Of a stretch of DNA of 64,000 nt, positions 62,134 through 64,000 are shown piece by piece. Source of the stretch: Nitrospirota bacterium (GTDB taxonomy: Bacteria; Nitrospirota; Nitrospiria; Nitrospirales; Nitrospiraceae); NCBI GenBank assembly GCA_040755395.1, contig JBFMAX010000013.1, positions 1-64,000 of the forward strand. The letters are read 5' to 3'. Each line of letters starts with the position of its first letter. Position 1 is the first letter of the stretch. The position numbers were made by a program, and so were the translations under genes. A model generated the notes under the pieces. That model was not told where the DNA came from, did no database searches, and saw only the letters and a program-made list of their open reading frames with translations.

Positions 62134-62481
62134 GGGAATCCTCCTCTGTGAATAGGTGATTCATCGGCCTTGAAGAGCGGCGACATCTCTCGGTGCACTC
62201 TTCAATTCAGTCGGTGAGTCGAGGCGAGGAGGCGAAGCTTACATGTCCGATCGGCGAAACGAACGAGACGCCCCGCTCTGCGATCCCTATTCTCCGGTCC
62301 CTTGCCCTTGTTGGCCGGTTCCTCCTTTGCTAGAATCGTTCGCCTTGGGCAGCGGGGGTCTGCGCAACGCCTGTTCAGTCACGACCATTTCTCGCAGAGG
62401 GCTCATGATTGGATAGAAGCTCGCTGCGGCCGCCTTCCTGCGTTCTATCCGATCGGTCCTGTCTTTGGCGCAGCCCGTTCC

Positions 62482-63255
62482 ATGAAGATCGCCACGTTCA
62501 ACGTCAACTCCATCCGCAAACGGCTGCCGATCGTCCTGGACTGGTTGGACCGGCACAAGCCCGACGTGCTCTGCCTGCAGGAGACCAAGGTGCAGGATAT
62601 GGAGTTCCCGCTGCTGGCGCTGGCGGAAACCGGCTATGAGGCAAACTTTCGCGGGATCAAGGGGTACAACGGCGTGGCGGTCCTCAGCCGCGCGAAGCCG
62701 GACGCGGTCTTTTACGGGTTCGACGACGGAGGAGACCCCGATGACTCACGGCTCATGCGGGTCGTCATCCGGCGCATTCCGATCGTCAACACCTACGTGC
62801 CCCAGGGTTACGAGATCGACTCGCCGAAGTATGCCTATAAGTTGAAATGGTTCGAGCGGCTTCGCCGCTATTTCGCCAAGCACCTTTCGCCGGAGAAGCC
62901 GGCCGTCTGGTGCGGAGACATGAACGTGGCGCCGAGACCGATCGACGTGCACAGCCCGGAAAAACACCTCACGCATGTGTGCTATCACGAAGACGCGCGG
63001 AAGGCGTATGAGAGCACGGTGAAGTGGGGATGGCAGGACGTCTTCGTCAAGCTCTATCCGGACCGCCGGCAGTACACGTTCTGGGATTATCGGGCGCCGA
63101 GTTCACTGGAGGCGAACAAGGGCTGGCGTATCGACCATATCCTGGCCACGGCGCCGCTCGCCGCAAAGTGCGTGAAAGCGGATGTGGACATCGAGCCGCG
63201 ACGAGCGAAGGACCCTTCGGATCACACGTTTCTGTGGGCGGAGTTTTCCGTCTAG
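62482..63255 (+). CDS. xth: Exodeoxyribonuclease III
   Basis: A 257-aa AP endonuclease/3'-exonuclease of DNA base-excision repair. Catalytic set: N7 in ATFNVNSIR, E34 in CLQETKVQD, the NTYVPQGYEID loop, CGDMNVAPRPIDVHSP and the final SDHTFLWAEF. ATG 62482 begins the fold; the longer frame from 62302 has no homology. Stands alone. Confidence 0.94.
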   Translation: MKIATFNVNSIRKRLPIVLDWLDRHKPDVLCLQETKVQDMEFPLLALAETGYEANFRGIKGYNGVAVLSRAKPDAVFYGFDDGGDPDDSRLMRVVIRRIPIVNTYVPQGYEIDSPKYAYKLKWFERLRRYFAKHLSPEKPAVWCGDMNVAPRPIDVHSPEKHLTHVCYHEDARKAYESTVKWGWQDVFVKLYPDRRQYTFWDYRAPSSLEANKGWRIDHILATAPLAAKCVKADVDIEPRRAKDPSDHTFLWAEFSV

Positions 63256-63268
63256 CGCGCCGCTAAAG

Positions 63269-63295
63269 CAGTCTTCATGAGCCTTGGGCTCACCC
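63269..63295. repeat. Dispersed 27-bp repeat (second copy)
   Basis: Matches 27769-27795 at 25 of 27 positions; begins CAGTCTTCATGAGC. The two copies lie about 35 kb apart in unrelated intergenic regions, next to other repeats. Confidence 0.75.
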
Positions 63296-63416
63296 GCGCA
63301 TGATGAACATCATGAGCAGGCAAGAGGCTAGGGGCTTGGGGAAGGGGGGGAGACTCCGGCCTCTAGCCTCGGGCCGCGAGCCTCGCGCCTATTTTCAAAG
63401 AGAAGGAGAAAAAGAA

Positions 63417-63509
63417 GTGGACATCGGGCTCAGGGGAGCGAAAAACTCCTCGGATCACACCGTCAATCTCAGCGGAGGAGTTCGGTCTTTCCGGAAGCGC
63501 GATGTCCAC
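63417..63509. repeat. Nested inverted repeat
   Basis: Outer arms GTGGACATCG (63417-63426) and CGATGTCCAC (63500-63509), perfect; inner arms AACTCCTC (63434-63441) and GAGGAGTT (63475-63482), perfect. Could be a structured RNA or MITE-like element. Confidence 0.65.
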
Positions 63510-63581
63510 GCAGGGAAAACGTATTCGGCGGGCCGGTCGTTCCAGTCTCCGGATTCCGTCGGCGGCTCCGCCGCCATAAAG

Positions 63582-63755
63582 TCAAGCCGCGTTCAAGGCC
63601 GGCTGCTTGACCGTGCGCTGGCTCAACAATCGGTTGTGCGCGATCAGCGGATCGGTGATCGCGCCGCAGTTGATGCACCGCCAGATGTATGTTTCGGGTG
63701 AGAAATCCGGGCGCCATTCCTCCACCATCAGCCCCTTACAGCGTTCACAGGTCAT
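63582..63755 (-). CDS. Small zinc-ribbon protein (57 aa)
   Basis: ATG 63755 has a strong AAGGAGGTG ahead. MTCERCKGLMVEEW and WRCINCGAITDP form a four-cysteine zinc ribbon with about 20 residues between the two CxxC pairs. Such tiny proteins may bind RNA or other proteins. Function unknown. Confidence 0.8.
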   Translation of the reverse strand: MTCERCKGLMVEEWRPDFSPETYIWRCINCGAITDPLIAHNRLLSQRTVKQPALNAA

Positions 63756-63918
63756 GGCAGCCACCTCCTTGGGTCGTGCCCAGGTCCCCTCGGGGCCTGT
63801 CCTCACGGCTGGAAGGCTAACACCGCAAGATTAGAGCGATGTTAAGGACAGGTTAAAAATGTCTAATCTGAATGTCGATGAAGCGCGCACCGGGTGAGGG
63901 CAAAAAGATCCTGAGCTT

Positions 63919-64000
63919 TCAAGAGGATGGAGGATCGTCGACGAGCAGGATCCCGGTCATGCCCTTGTGCCCGCGGACCCGGCAATGAAACAGATAGGCG
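63919..64000 (-). CDS. Cupredoxin/multicopper oxidase, C-terminal fragment
   Basis: The minus-strand frame running in from the window edge ends AYLFHCRVRGHKGMTGILLV DDPPSS at TGA 63919. The FHC-x4-H-x2-M pattern is the type 1 copper site at the end of multicopper oxidases and two-domain copper proteins. Only 26 codons are visible, so the exact family cannot be decided. Confidence 0.75.
   Translation of the reverse strand, partial: AYLFHCRVRGHKGMTGILLVDDPPSS

Larger units (their letters stand above)
63260..63580. other. Gene-free stretch with repeats
   Basis: No credible gene. Contains CAGTCTTCATGAGCCTTGGG (start of the 27-mer shared with 27769-27795), a GCCTCTAGCCTCGGGCC repeat and a large nested hairpin (63417-63509). 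Confidence 0.6.

Noticed and set aside
63300-63701. 133-codon open frame on the plus strand
   Set aside because: Spans repeats and runs antisense to the zinc-ribbon gene; no ribosome-binding site or homology.

Overview
The window is high-GC bacterial chromosome with densely packed genes on both strands. Gene content (a DUF2309/DabA bicarbonate-uptake operon, a hopanoid C-3 methylase of the HpnR type, TldD/TldE, SYLF and SMP-30 proteins) and many short palindromic intergenic repeats suggest Nitrospirota, most likely a Nitrospira-like autotroph. That assignment is inference from gene content and was not tested by a database search. No tRNA, rRNA, CRISPR array or prophage was recognised.

Layout. 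(1) 1-8.7 kb: an inorganic-carbon region. A minus-strand operon (DabB-like NuoL homologue, a second shorter antiporter-like membrane protein, DabA, a PII-like protein) faces a plus-strand set starting with a DUF2294 protein and a beta-carbonic anhydrase. The roughly 400-bp divergent region holds a good minus-strand sigma70-type promoter and, between promoter and first gene, an intrinsic terminator: a candidate attenuation leader. A SulP-family anion transporter at 19-20.7 kb may add to bicarbonate uptake. (2) 8.7-15 kb: SelO, an esterase, a SYLF protein, an MFS exporter and an EttA-like ABC-F protein. (3) 15.2-16.9 kb: an AAA ATPase plus DUF4276 (Toprim-like) pair of lower GC, a probable phage-defence module. 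(4) 17-27.6 kb: an RmlD-like reductase, a DUF1295 membrane protein, SulP, an HTH/zinc-ribbon regulator, GDPD, hpnR, tldD-tldE and a tiny secreted proline-rich peptide. (5) 28-39.4 kb: TPR lipoprotein, a translationally coupled YjbQ/LOG/HtrA-like set with periplasmic MsrA, two paralogous lytic transglycosylases, a frameshifted DUF4112 gene, an APC permease coupled to a lipoprotein methyltransferase, and an aminotransferase. (6) 39.4-45 kb: a decaying accessory zone with a DUF2235 hydrolase, a pseudogene with several lesions, an FKBP isomerase, a vapBC remnant, and a serine-dehydrogenase-proteinase fragment joined to an IS transposase tail. (7) 45-53.6 kb: zwf plus a hydroxyisobutyrate-dehydrogenase-like gene, a radical SAM protein, cysQ, and leuC/leuD separated by a MITE-like element. 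(8) 54-64 kb: MEKHLA and TPR proteins, MscS, two SMP-30 lactonase-like proteins sharing a 101-bp identical block, a GlcG-cupin fusion, a DM13 protein, exonuclease III, a zinc-ribbon peptide and the 3' end of a cupredoxin/multicopper oxidase gene.

Several dispersed repeat families run through the intergenic DNA. One (ACCCGTTGC, 9-nt loop, GCAACGGGT) also forms the last codons of dabA. The strongest candidates for new biology are the carbon-uptake operon with its degenerate second membrane subunit and attenuator-like leader, the AAA/DUF4276 pair, and the tldDE-associated secreted peptide.
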